Positions 53,701 through 63,155 of a stretch of 64,000 bases of DNA are shown here, piece after piece. The first letter of the stretch is position 1. Every line of letters begins with the position of its first letter. The notes below the pieces were generated by a model. That model did not search any database. It saw only the letters and a list, made by a program, of their open reading frames with translations, and was not told where the DNA came from. Position numbers and translations under genes: made by a program. The DNA is taken from positions 372,001 through 436,000 of the forward strand of contig OZ251223.1 in NCBI GenBank assembly GCA_965240325.2, read 5' to 3'. This DNA is from Rebecca billardiae RCC1528. Lineage: Eukaryota; Haptophyta.

Positions 53701-56025
53701 CAGCCCGAGCGCGCGGCGGCGGCGCGCGCGCGCGCGCGAGTGCTGCGCACCGAGCTCGTCGGCAGCGGCGTCGTCGGCAGCCGCGCGCTCGAGCTCAGTG
53801 GCGGCGACGCGAATTGCGTGCACGTGCGCGCGCCCGCGGCGGGCTCTGACCCGGCGGAGCAGCGCGCGGCGCTGGAGCGCGTCGCGGCGCGCGCGGCGCG
53901 CGAGCACGGCCTGCAGCTCGTCGTCGCGCCGGTCTGCCCGCTCGCCGCCGCCGGCCCGCCGCCGCCGCCGCCGGGCGGCGGGCGGCCGCGCGCCGACTCG
54001 GCGACGGTGGCGCCGCCGCAGCCTCCACTGTCACCCGCGGCGAGCGCGCGCGCGCGCGCGGCGCCCGCGCCATCGCTCCGGCTGACGCCGACGGGCGCGC
54101 TCACCGACGCCGAGCTGAGCGCTGCCGTGCGCGCGCTCGCGAGCGCGCTCGCCGCCGAGCTGCGCGCGGCCCGGCCCGCGGCCGACGCCGAGGCGCGCCG
54201 CGCGCCGGAAGGCGTGAGCCTGCTCAAGCTGCCGGCCGCGGCGGCGGCGACGGCGGCGTTGCCGGGCGCGGCGGCGGGCGCCATCGCGGCGGCGCAGCGC
54301 ACGGCCGCTGAGGACGTGGACGCGGCGTCGGACGCGAGCGCCAACTCCGCCGGCTCGGACGCGGACGGCACGGGCGGCGCAGCGCCCAAGCGGGGCGGCG
54401 GTACCGCCGCCGCCCGCGCCGCCGCCGCCGCCGCCGCCGCGCGCCCATCAGATGTTGAGACGCCACTCAGTCTGGCGCTCGGGTTTGCACGGCGCGGCGC
54501 GCACGCGTACCTGCGCGGGCAGGCGGAGTGGGGCTCGCGCGCGCTGCTCCCGCGCATCCAGGCGTCGTGCGCCTCGCCGCTCGCCAAGCGGCTGTTTGGC
54601 GCAATGGCCGTGCTCGGCTCTGAAGCTTTCTACGTCGCGGCCTTCCCCGCACTTATCTGGGCGGAGGCGGAGGCGGGCACCTGTGCCGGCGCTGACGCCG
54701 GGTCGGCAGAGGTTGGGGCGGACGAGGGGAGGGCGGTGCACTCCGCGCTGGCGCGCACGCTCGTCCTCTTCTTCTCCGCGTCCGTCGTCGTCGGGAACGT
54801 GCTCAAGGTGTCGGTCGCGCTCCCGCGCCCGACGCACCCGCGCGCGGGCGGCGAGCCCGCCGCGGCCGAGGCGCTGCCGCCTGTTGACGAGGGCTGGAAC
54901 CGCGATTACGCTTGGCCCTCCATCTCGGCGATGAACTCGGTGCGCGCCAGGGGTAGGGGGTTCGGGGCTGGGGCGCCGCCGCCGCGCGTGTGCCGCCGCC
55001 GGGGAGCGCCGCGCTCCTTCCCGCGCGCGGCGGCGGCGCGGCCCGCTGAGCCCCACGCGCCCCCTTCCGACCGCCGCCGCCGCCGCCCCGCGCGGACCGC
55101 GCCGCGCCGCCCGCCCCTCGCCCGCCCGCCCGCCCGCCCTGCGCAGATCGCCCTTCCCTTCTTCGTCCTCCGCTTCCATTTCGGCTCCACGTACCTGTGG
55201 AACCAGACGTCGCCGCTCACGTCGGTGGCGCTCTACACCGCTGCGTTCATCTGGGCCGCGGGCATCTGCGGCTCGCGCCTCGTCGCCGGCGCGGCGACGC
55301 CCGCGGACGTCCAGGGAGGGATGATGATCGGCGCGTTTTTGGTGCGGCTCTCGTTGCCTCACCACGAAGCCCTGCTCAGCTGGCTGATGGCGCCGGACTC
55401 GACGATGCTCGGGGGGCTCAGCCTCGAGGCCGGGCTGCCGCTCGCCGCGGCCGCGCTGCTGATCGTCCACCCAGTCACGCCCGACGACCCGCGCGGCTCC
55501 TACTCCGTGATCAACTCCGCCAAGGTCCGAGCCGCGCCGAGCGCGTCCGAACACGCGCGCACGCCGTCTGCGCCGAGCGCCGAGCGGGCGCGCGCGCGCC
55601 GCGCAGCGTCTGGACGCGCGCTCACGCGCCGCCCGGTCTGCGATGCCCCTGCGCCACCCGCGCGGCGCGCTCGGTGCCGCCAGGCTCTCGGCTTCTCCAC
55701 CGCCTTCGCGCTGGGCACGCGCGCGCGCGCGCTGGCCGCGGCCACGAGCGTCGTCGCCGCCGCCGCGTCCGCCGCCACGCGCTCGGCCGGCGCGTGCCGA
55801 GCCGCCGCCGGCCTCGTCGCGATGGCGGCGACGCTGCGCGCGACGCACGGCGCGCGCCGTGCCATCACCAAGCGCGCGCACTCCGCGCTCGGCGTGCCGG
55901 GCAAGGCCATCGCCTGCGCGGTCGAGTACGCGCTGCTCGGCGCGCTCGTCTCCCTGTGGATCCCGCAGGCGCTCGAGCACGGCGCCAACGTGATGCGCGC
56001 CATCGACGTGCTGCCGTACGTCTGA
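50749..56025 (+). CDS. LCB2-LCB1: LCB2-LCB1 serine palmitoyltransferase fused to S1P-phosphatase-like domain
   Basis: Four exons: 50749-51549, 51739-54939, 55147-55524 and 55684-56025 (1573 residues). An N-terminal anchor is followed by a full LCB2-type domain (about 75-600: NLGSYNYLGFGG, DALNHSSIIEGVRASGA, EGIYSMEGE, LDEAHSIGAIGPTGRGV, PLP lysine K378 in GTFTKSFGSVGGYI). A Pro/Ala-rich linker leads to an LCB1-type domain (about 680-1150: YGVGTCGPRAFYGT, DETHSFGVLGAKGRGL), where the lysine position is H872 (GSLEHALGSVGGF), as normal for the non-catalytic LCB1. Residues about 1230-1573 resemble a sphingosine-1-phosphate phosphatase (PAP2): K1290...RP, PS at 1327-1328 and SR at 1377-1378, with several membrane helices. 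SPT condenses serine and palmitoyl-CoA at the ER, the first step of sphingolipid synthesis. Introns begin GTGCGC, GTGCGC and GTCCGA. Confidence 0.92.
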
Positions 56026-57206
56026 GTCAGCGGCCTGGCCGCTTGTCGGAACTAGCTCATGTCCGAACTACGACTTTTGACGAAAGAGGCCGCGCGATGA
56101 CGCCACAGACGACATCACATCATAATCAGCAGCAGAGAGTCACGCGGTCTGCCCTCCGACTCCGTCAGTCCGTGAACTCCGTGATGACTGATGCCGATCG
56201 ATGGGCCGGAACGTCGGCGACAGATGTCACTTGTCAGATGTGAGATGCCCGTCTGCCGTCACATCTGATCATCACTGATGATGCCGTGGTCGGGCCGTAC
56301 TATACGTACGTAGGATGACTCGTCTAAATAAATAATACCCGCCATCAGTCCGCCGGGAGACATTTTCGCATATATATATGTACACAAGTGTCCGGAACGC
56401 CTCCCGGCCTGCATGCTGAAATCTGAGTAGCTAAGGGACGGGTCGTAATTACATTCGGCCGGTAAAATAAATAGAGTCTGAACCTATTGGGAGCGGTGGT
56501 CGGATGCCCGCCCATTACTTCTCGCGTTGAAGTCGTCATCACTATCGGGGGTCGGAACTCGGAAGGGACTCTGCTGCATGGTCCGCTTGGTTGACTTCGG
56601 CTCGGGGCCAAGACTCGTAAGTAACGGAGCCGTGGGGGGGGTGGACCGGCTGACGCCGGAGGCCCGAGCAAGGGCGTACTAGTATCATAGAATGAGTATA
56701 TATACTATATAGTGTCTATCACGTAGTATGGGTCAAGAATATTGCCGCTTTTTGACGCGATATAGTGTGTCAACAGCAATATTGCCCCTCAAATACGTAT
56801 ACTGCGCTGGCGGTTTCAAAAAACCAATCGGACGAGCCGCCTTCGGCAGCGCGCGTGCCTCCGAGCGCGGGGCGGCCGCTTGCTGCAATGGCCGCCTCGA
56901 TGAGGTGCGGCAACGCGCCCCTCACCTGCCTGCGCCGGTCTGTTTTGTGGCGGTGTCTTTGTGCAGTGTTGGATGGCGTCAATCACGCCTTAACCAAGTG
57001 TGCACGTTAAAACATAGTAAACTGTAGTCTGTACACTGAATCGGCTATGAGCACGCGGACCGTCTACGGCCGCCACTGATTCGGTCTGCCTATGCGACGA
57101 CTGTGTCGTTCGGCGTCGCCGCCGACTACTTGCCGGGTGCCGTGTCTGCGTTGCGCAGCATCGTCATCGCGATCGTCATCATCCGCGCACTACTCATCTG
57201 TCAGTG
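56026..57206. other. Convergent intergenic region, A+T-rich
   Basis: 1.18 kb between two gene 3' ends. TAAATAAATAATA at 56325-56337 and AAAATAAATAG near 56463 are possible polyadenylation signals. A (TA)n stretch occurs at 56360-56380 and near 56695-56710. No gene recognised. Confidence 0.6.
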
Positions 57207-58786
57207 TCAGAGCAGAGTTGCGGTAGTACCGGCCGCCGCCTGTGGCGCAGCGTCCTTGACCGTGGCCGTGGGCGTGTCACCTGCTGGCACGCTCCGCGTC
57301 GGGCCGCCAGCCCGGGGCCGCGGGCTGCTCGTACTGCGGCCGAAAAGGCCGAGCATCTTGGCGCCCGCAGAACCGGACCCCCGCTGGTCGCGCGTGAGCG
57401 TGAGCTTGTACCGAATGGTCTGCTTGTCCGCTTCGCCCTCCTTGTGCGCCTCGAGCTGCACGCCGGCGCGCGTGAACTCGGGCTCGTGCTTCGCCGCGAC
57501 CTCTGTCACATCCGCCAGCAGTGCCTCCATGGCGGAGAACTCGCCGCCGCCCCCTGGGATCAGGCTGCAGCAGGCGCAGCAGCAGACGAAGCCCACGCCG
57601 CCGCCCCACACGCCACCGACCGGTCCCAGGCCGATGTGCACCCAATACAGGATCGTCGTGAGCAAGGCGAGGACCCACGCGACCCCAGCGCCCACCAGCA
57701 GCGCCGCCACGCCCGCCTCGCAATACAACGACGACCTGGCGACGGCAGTCTGGTACTTGTCCGCCTTGGGCACGGCATCTGCCGTGAACGCGCGCCACGC
57801 GTCGATGGCTGTTGCGCGTCGCGTGTCGGCGGTGGGCGGTGGGATGTGTGCGCGCGGCGGCACGCAGGGTGCAGGGGCGCGCTGGTCAGCCGAGGTACGG
57901 GCGGCGCACGCGCTCGGCGGCCACTCGCTCGCTGGCTGGTCGGCTGGCTGGCTGAATCTGCGCGCCCGCATCCGGACCAGGCACACAAGGATGGAGCCGC
58001 GCGCGCGCCGATGCGGCCGTCTCTGCCTTCCTCTGTCGGCGCAGCGGCGCGCGCGCTCGATGCGCGAGCGCGGCGGCGCGCACAGATGAGGCCAATGAGC
58101 TGGCTGGGCAGGGGCGCGTACGAGGTGTCCTTCGCATCGATGTAGACCTCCTCGCCTGCCTTCGCGCCCCCGGACGCCGCCGGCCTCGCCGCGCCCTCAC
58201 CGCCCTCGAGCCTCACCTCCACCTCCGCCTCAGCGGTCGGCCCTCCCTTCAGCCCAGCGCACGCCGCCTGCAGCCGCGCGGTGCGCACGGCCAGGAAGTA
58301 GAGGCCGGCGGCGAGGAAGAACAGGCCGCCGCCAAGCGCGACATTGTAGCCGGTCCGATTGGAGATGCAGCTGATGGACCCCTCGGAGGCACCGTCGAAG
58401 AGGACGAGGGGAGTGCCAGGCGTCCGCAGGCAGGGGAAGCTGACGCCGGTGTCTACGAGCGCCGCCGCCATGGACTCTGCCGCGTCCTCGGAGTCGAGCT
58501 CGGCTGCGGCGGTCAGCGTCTCCCCATCGACGGCCACACGCTGCCAGACGCAGTAGGTATTTCCGTAGCGCCCATTGCGGCCGTGGAACGCGTTCGTGAT
58601 CGACGTGCACTGTGTCGCGACGGGCGGGTCATCGTAGCGTTCGAGGCTGGCGTGCCCGACGCCGTACATGGCGAGGCACGGCACGGCGACGAGGATAAGG
58701 GCGAGCGGCCTCCTGATGGCGATAGTGACCTCCGTCCAGTGCGCGAGGCGCGCGCGCAACCGCTCGGCTGTCGTTGTCTGCGCCAT
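57207..58786 (-). CDS. Uncharacterised multi-pass membrane protein
   Basis: Two exons, 58786-58084 and 57778-57207 (424 residues). Helix 1 (LALILVAVPCLAMYGVG, about 28-45) is followed by a Cys-containing lumenal domain of about 100 residues (TNAFHGRNGRYGNTYCVWQR) and helix 2 (NVALGGGLFFLAAGLYFLAV). The splice joins LPSQLIGLIY to AVPKADKYQTA; helices 3-4 follow (GVAALLVGAGVAWVLALL and a Gly/Cys-rich FVCCCACCS segment), then a cytosolic Ser/Arg-rich tail. The layout, two hydrophobic hairpins around a soluble loop, vaguely resembles TMEM43-like proteins, but I do not assign a family. The Cys cluster may be palmitoylated. The intron (58083-57779) starts GTGCGC. Splice phase agrees (T + AT). Confidence 0.7.
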
Positions 58787-59045
58787 CGCGCGGACGGTGG
58801 CGTAAGCGCCGTGAACTTGCTTCGACGCCAACCAGGATACCGTTTTTCGGCGGGGTAACAGACTAACAGTCTGCTGCTCGTCATCGCTCCTCGCTCGTAC
58901 GCGGTAGGCGTAGCTACTAATACTAGTTACTAGCTACACACTGCGACGACTGAAGGTCTTGCGCGCACGAAGGCGGCGGCGAAAGCTCGCAGTCACAATA
59001 TGTCACAGCTGCGGCGCGGTGACTGAAAATCTCATGATGCCGATC
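58787..59045. other. Short intergenic region
   Basis: 259 bp between the membrane-protein start and the end of the cyclic-nucleotide-binding gene (both minus); presumed promoter, no motif recognised. Confidence 0.4.
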
Positions 59046-60579
59046 TCACTTGGACTCCGCGGCAGCCATGCTCGCGCGCGCGAGCGTGCGCACCTGCGCC
59101 ATCACTGAGCGCCGATTTTCCATCGAGATGGGCAGACCCTGCCCGGCGGCCGGGCGCTTGGGCGACGCGCCGAAGCTGGCGGCGCTCGCGGCCCCCGAGT
59201 TCCAGCCCGCCAGGTGCTGCCGCCACATCAGGCCCTCGTCCACCTTGGAGAAGGACGCGCTGAGCGAGGCGCCCGCGCCGCTCAGTCGGCTGCTGCTTGG
59301 CGTGCGCTGCAGGCCGTCGTCGTCGCCGCCGCCGCCGCCGCCCGGCATGCTGTTGCTGAGGCGTTGGCTGCTGCTCAGCCGCTTGAAGCTGGACGAGGGC
59401 GAGGTGCCGACCGAGCTGCCGCCATCGGCCGGCGTGCCGGCCTGCCGCTCGTCGCCGCCCTCGTCCGCCCCCCGCAGCACCGCGCTCGCGCGCTGCGTGA
59501 GCGCAACGTTGAGCATTGACGAGTGCCGCCGCTGCACGACGGTCGCGAGCGCGCTCTTCATCTTCGAGCCGCCGCCGCCGGCGCCCTCGGCGGCGAGCTG
59601 CCACGCGGCGCTCTTCGAGGTGCTCAGCTTGGGGAACATGGCCGCTGACGTGCTCATCTTGGCGATGGCGAACTCCAGGTGCTTCTGGTCCGCGGCGTGC
59701 ACCGCGGTCCGGTCGGAGGCGACGTGCATCGCGCGCGCCTCGGCGAGCAGCTCGAGCAGGTTGGGCACCGCCGCGCACAGCTTCGGCGCGTGCTCCGCGT
59801 CCATGCGCAGCAGCCAGCTCGGCTCGCGCGAGACGACGCTCGCCGAGCGCGTGCGCTGCAGCCCGACCAGCGCCGTCTCACCGAGCACGGTCGCATGCCC
59901 GTCGCGCGTCTGTAGCGTTGCCACGTGCACGCCCTTGACGAAGCTGCCGTCGACGGACACGTCCACGCTGCCGCCCACGAGCACGTACAGCGCGTCCGAC
60001 ACCTCGCCCTGCGAGAACAGGGTCTCGTTCACGCCGAGCTTGACGACGTGGAAGAGCTGCGCGAGCGCGGCGCGCGCGGCCGCGCTACTCTCCAGAGCAG
60101 ACTCAAGCTCGCGCGTGCGCTTGAGTAAGCTCACCACAACCTCGCGCGCGCACGCGGTCGCCGCCGGCGGCGGCAGCGCGGAGCGCGGGATCAGCATGAG
60201 CGCGCAGCCGTCGGTGGCCGCGCGCGCCGTGGCGAGGCGCGGCATGACGCCGCAGCCCTCGAGGCCGAAGAGCGGTGCGGCGGCGCGCTGCTGCACACGC
60301 CGCTCGAGCACGTCCATCCGGCCGAGGTGGTCGCTCAGCTCGAGCCCGCCCGCGAGGAGCACGCCGACGGAGGTCGCCGCCACGCCCTCCCGGTACACGA
60401 CGTGGTGCCGCGCGTGCACGCTGAACCGCGCGGCGCCGCACAGCGCCTCGAGCTCAGCGCGGCCGAGCGAGGCGAAGACGGGCGTGGCGCGCAGCAGCGA
60501 CACAAAGCGCTCGAGCATCGCATGCTCGTCGGCCGCCGCGCCGTCGGCGTTGGCGCCGTCGTCGCCTGCGCCATCGGCG

Positions 60580-60622
<43 letters not shown>

Positions 60623-61667
60623 AGCCAGACTGCGCGCCGCCACCGCCCGAAAGCGGCGTGCTCGCCGCCGTTGCCGCGAGACTTCCGCTCGAGCTGTGCA
60701 GCATCGAAGACGCGCGCGAGAGCCTGCGTCCGCGGCTCCGCGGGCTGGTCGGCTCGTCCTCGGGGCGCAGCGCGTCCTCGAGCAGCGAGCCCCGGATCGA
60801 GTGCAGGTCGTAGTGCGACGAGATGGAGCGGCGGAGCGATGCGGCGCGCTTCAGGCCTGCCGGACGCCCCGAGGAGGGCTGGCTGCCCTCTCCGTGGACG
60901 GGCGGCTGCGAGCGCTGGCGCGGCAGCGGAGAGGTGGCGTCGCCGTCCTCGTCCTCCTCGGGGATCGTGACCGGCGGCGGCTGCACGCCCATGCCCAACG
61001 CCGGCTCGTCCGCCTCCTCGGCGCGCGAGTCGACCGCCTCCAGCTGCGCGTCGACCGCCTCCAGCTGCGCGTCCAGCGACGCCGCCGCGGCGCTGTCGCT
61101 CGGCTGCTCGTCAGCGTTGCGCAGCGCGAGCAGCGTCGCCGGCGAGGGGGCGGTGGGCAGCAGCGGCGGTATGGCCTCGGCGCCGCTCGAGAAGCTGTTC
61201 GACAGCGAGGATGAGCTCGACGATGAGGTCCCCGTGAGCTCGCTCTCCGCGCTCGTCTTCGAGCCCGCTTTCTCGCGACGCACGCTCTTCGAACAAACTG
61301 GGCTGGTGGATGGCGGCACGTCCAGCGCGCTCGGATGGCGCGGCCTGGGCAGGGCTCGGGAGCGGCGGCTGGCCGCGAGCTGCTTTGCGTGGTCGACATA
61401 CACGCTGCCCCGATCGAAGCTCGGCTGCGGGGCCGAGTGGCTCTTGCTCGCGAGCAGCGCGCCCGGCGAGCGCTGGCCGCCGAGCGGCTGCAGCTTGATG
61501 CCGGTCGCAGCTCGCGGCGTTGGCCGCAGCAGAGCGGCGATCGGTGTGATCGTGGCCGACTCGGGGGTGACGTCAGAAGTCGGGTCTGGCTGCCGGGCCG
61601 GCGGTGAGACCAGCGCCTCCGCGCTGCTGCCCGCCACCTGCAGGAAGGCGGCTCGCGACGTGGTCAT
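59046..61667 (-). CDS. Tandem cyclic-nucleotide-binding domain protein
   Basis: 873 residues, intronless. The first 380 residues are Ser/Pro/Arg-rich and probably disordered, with a duplicated QLEAVDAQLEAVD heptad and a 13-Ala run. Two CNB folds follow: the first (about 385-500: RFVSLLRATPVFASLGRAEL, VVYREGVAATSVGVLLAGGL) and the second (about 540-650: VNETLFSQGEVSDALYVLVG, and the phosphate-binding cassette LGETALVGLQRTRSASV). Only the second has the canonical GE...R(S/T)A cassette, so it is the more likely ligand binder. The tail is Ser-rich with several RRxS-like sites. There is no kinase, channel or GEF domain, unlike PKA regulatory subunits or CNG channels. The start at 61667 avoids an unlikely upstream extension to 61808. 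Confidence 0.85.
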
Positions 61668-62000
61668 GGTTCGGGGGAGGCCGCGCGGGCGCGGGGGGGG
61701 GGCCTTTCCACACGAAATTTTGACCGGCATCAGTTGGCTTACACCGACCGAAATATTCAAAGGACTGCTGATGACTCCATTACCCAACCATGGGAAACGC
61801 GTCATCAAACGCCGGCCCGATATCTAATGCGGGTTGGTTTAAGTTCGAATGTGTTGATACGTGAGTGGACTTGAGTGCTTTTTACTCAGTGCTATCGCCC
61901 TTATCATTTCACCAGGTTGTCATCATCAGCCAATAAAAACGTCTCATCAGCTGTTAACCAAGTATTCACAGTTACCCGCGGGGTGCCTTACGACGACAGA
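61668..62000. promoter_or_regulatory. Region upstream of the cyclic-nucleotide-binding gene
   Basis: 333 bp between the start of the minus-strand gene and the foldback repeat. It contains a CCAAT (near 61930) in an A+T-richer patch and a polyG tract near 61691. Candidate promoter by position. Confidence 0.35.
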
Positions 62001-63049
62001 GGCCGCTCGAGCGACTTCGTGTCTGGCGAGGCAGATCGCGCCAGTGCGTGGCGAGGCAGACGCTCGCCTGCCTCGCCGCTTGGCGAGGCAGCTAAGCTAG
62101 TAAAGCCGCGGCCGAACTTTACGAAAGCCAAATGTCTGCCGGTGCGCCGCCCGTCTTTTGCGCACGGTGACAAGGGCGCGCGAGGGCGCGTCCTCACGAT
62201 CCCGAAGAGCGCTGCGCGCGGCGTCGCGTTGGCGGCGGCAGCGGCGCTGGGGTGTATCTTGCCCATTCTGCGTGGCGGCGCGCTCTCATGACGCCTCGGC
62301 CGCCGCCACGCCATGCGCGACCGGGCGTGTCGCCTTCTTGACGGGCAGTGCACACGCCCTTGCAAGCGCACAGCCGTGAAGAGCCGAGAGCGTCCGTCGC
62401 GAGCACGCCGCCCACGCGGGATGCGTTGCCAGGGCTATTCGTATGACACTGGGTGCTCGCGCTCTGGCATGTGCGAGCCAGGATGACCATGGGTAGCAGC
62501 TACGATGAGCACTGCTAACCTGCATTCAGCCGATGACATCCTCTCGTTCAGCGATCTTGACTGCTCTGAACGCATGGCGAACTCGGCGAAGCGCATGCGC
62601 AAGGTGGCTTCGGTGACAACATAACGCATCCCGCGTGGGCGGCGTGCTCGCGACGGACGCTCTCGGCTCTTCACGGCTGTGCGCTTGCAAGGGCGTGTGC
62701 ACTGCCCGTCAAGAAGGCCACACGCCCGGTCGCGCATGGCGTGGCGGCGGCCGAGGCGTCATGAGAGCGCGCCGCCACGCAGAATGGGCAAGATACACCC
62801 CAGCGCCGCTGCCGCCGCCAACGCGACGCCGCGCGCAGCGCTCTTCGGGATCGTGAGGACGCGCCCTCGCGCGCCCTTGTCACCGTGCGCAAAAGACGGG
62901 CGGCGCACCGGCAGACATTTGGCTTTCGTAAAGTTCGGCCGCGGCTTTACTAGCTTAGCTGCCTCGCCAAGCGGCGAGGCGGGCGAGCGTCTGCCTCGCC
63001 ACGCACTGGCGCGATCTGCCTCGCCAGACACGAAGTCGCTCGAGCGGCC
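62001..63049. repeat. Near-perfect foldback (inverted repeat, 427-bp arms)
   Basis: 62001-62427 is the reverse complement of 62623-63049; all checked pairs sum to 125050 with essentially no mismatch over the arms. Outer ends read GGCCGCTCGAGCGACTTCG and its complement; inner ends read ATGCGTT and AACGCAT. The spacer is 195 bp. Beyond the outer ends weak similarity continues (CGACGACA). No transposase is present, so if mobile it is non-autonomous. Each arm also contains an internal GGCGAGGCAG direct repeat (three copies). Confidence 0.93.
62505..62624 (+). CDS. Small open frame in the foldback spacer
   Basis: 39 codons, ATG to TAA, almost exactly filling the non-repeated spacer of the foldback. 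The peptide starts MSTANLHSADDILSFSDLDC and ends in a basic stretch. Its residue use is more protein-like than the surrounding frames, but it may be an exon fragment or chance. Confidence 0.2.
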   Translation: MSTANLHSADDILSFSDLDCSERMANSAKRMRKVASVTT

Positions 63050-63155
63050 TCCGACAGTTGTCGTCGTCGACCTCGTCAGGCCTCAAAGCACCAGGGAGAT
63101 GCATGGGTACCAAATCAAAGGCGAGTGAGCATGTTGGCGTCGGCAAGGCCGTCCC
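63050..63155. other. Spacer between foldback and sulfatase 3' end
   Basis: About 100 bp; the presumed 3' flank of the sulfatase gene. Nothing recognised. Confidence 0.4.

Noticed and set aside
62001-63049. Target-site duplication around the foldback
   Set aside because: Flanks share only CGACGACA in inverted orientation, which extends the inverted repeat rather than forming a direct duplication.
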